Positions 6,763 through 6,783 of a stretch of 6,783 nucleotides of DNA are shown piece after piece (the first letter of the stretch is position 1; the number at the start of each line of letters is the position of its first letter). This DNA comes from JAXGPF01 sp964650945 (GTDB lineage Bacteria > Verrucomicrobiota > Kiritimatiellia > JAAZAB01), in the NCBI GenBank assembly GCA_964650945.1, contig CAZYXU010000184.1:1-6783 (forward strand). The letters run 5' to 3'. The position numbers and the translations under genes are program-made. The notes under the pieces are model-generated. The model was not told where the DNA came from. It saw only the letters and a program-made list of their open reading frames with translations, and searched no databases.

Positions 6763-6783
6763 CACAAAGACACCAAGCCACAA
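6763..6783 (+). repeat. Start of a degenerate 8-base tandem repeat, cut by the window edge
   Basis: The last bases read CACAAAGA, CACCAAGC and CACAA, which are two full units and part of a third with an exact 8-base step. Similar CACAAAGA-type runs are familiar between genes in environmental bacterial genomes. Only 21 bases are visible, so its length and identity are open. Confidence 0.4.

Larger units (their letters stand above)
6718..6783 (+). other. Non-coding end of window after the second beta-helix gene
   Basis: These 66 bases have no open frame worth calling and are much richer in A and T than the genes before them. They hold a weak hairpin at 6743-6762 and the first units of an 8-base-period repeat from 6763 to the edge. 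This is probably the end of the operon. Confidence 0.5.

Noticed and set aside
6763..6783. CRISPR-like repeat at the right edge
   Set aside because: The units are eight bases and abut one another with no spacers, unlike CRISPR repeats.

Overview
The window is GC-rich and carries tightly packed genes, all on the + strand. Secreted right-handed beta-helix proteins with the C-terminal motif often called choice-of-anchor Q, next to a large exported glycoside-hydrolase-like protein, are typical of polysaccharide-degrading bacteria of the PVC group (Kiritimatiellota, Lentisphaerota, Verrucomicrobiota) and of some Planctomycetota. This placement is an inference from gene content. There is no rRNA or marker gene here to confirm it.

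Layout. Bases 1-143 hold the last 46 codons of an unidentified gene whose stop overlaps the next start (ATGA). Bases 140-1591 encode a 483-residue exported beta-helix protein with about nine regular coils and a choice-of-anchor-Q-type end. After 30 bases comes a 271-residue exported protein with a ThuA/GATase1-like fold (1622-2437). A 107-base gap, the longest non-coding stretch between genes, holds a clear ribosome binding site for a 963-residue exported protein (2545-5436). This protein has a GH20b-like N-terminal domain, a probable TIM barrel, a helical region and a C-terminal ThuA/GATase1-like domain. Its TAA stop is followed with no spacer by the ATG of a second exported beta-helix protein (5437-6717, 426 residues). 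The last 66 bases hold a weak hairpin and the start of an 8-base-period tandem repeat cut by the window edge.

How the genes may work together. All four complete products begin with a signal peptide, so they are probably exported and act on one extracellular or periplasmic glycan. The beta-helix proteins would bind or cleave the polysaccharide and the large protein would act on amino-sugar-like or related residues. The standalone ThuA-like protein and the C-terminal domain of the large protein resemble each other without gaps over a 37-residue core, so the locus carries two versions of the same accessory domain. No substrate can be read from the sequence. I found no defence system, mobile element, tRNA, rRNA or CRISPR array. 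The more unusual points are the duplicated ThuA-like domain, the absence of an obvious GH20 or GH84 catalytic motif in the large protein, a protein-like +1-frame tail just after the 1622-2437 gene, and the terminal 8-base repeat.
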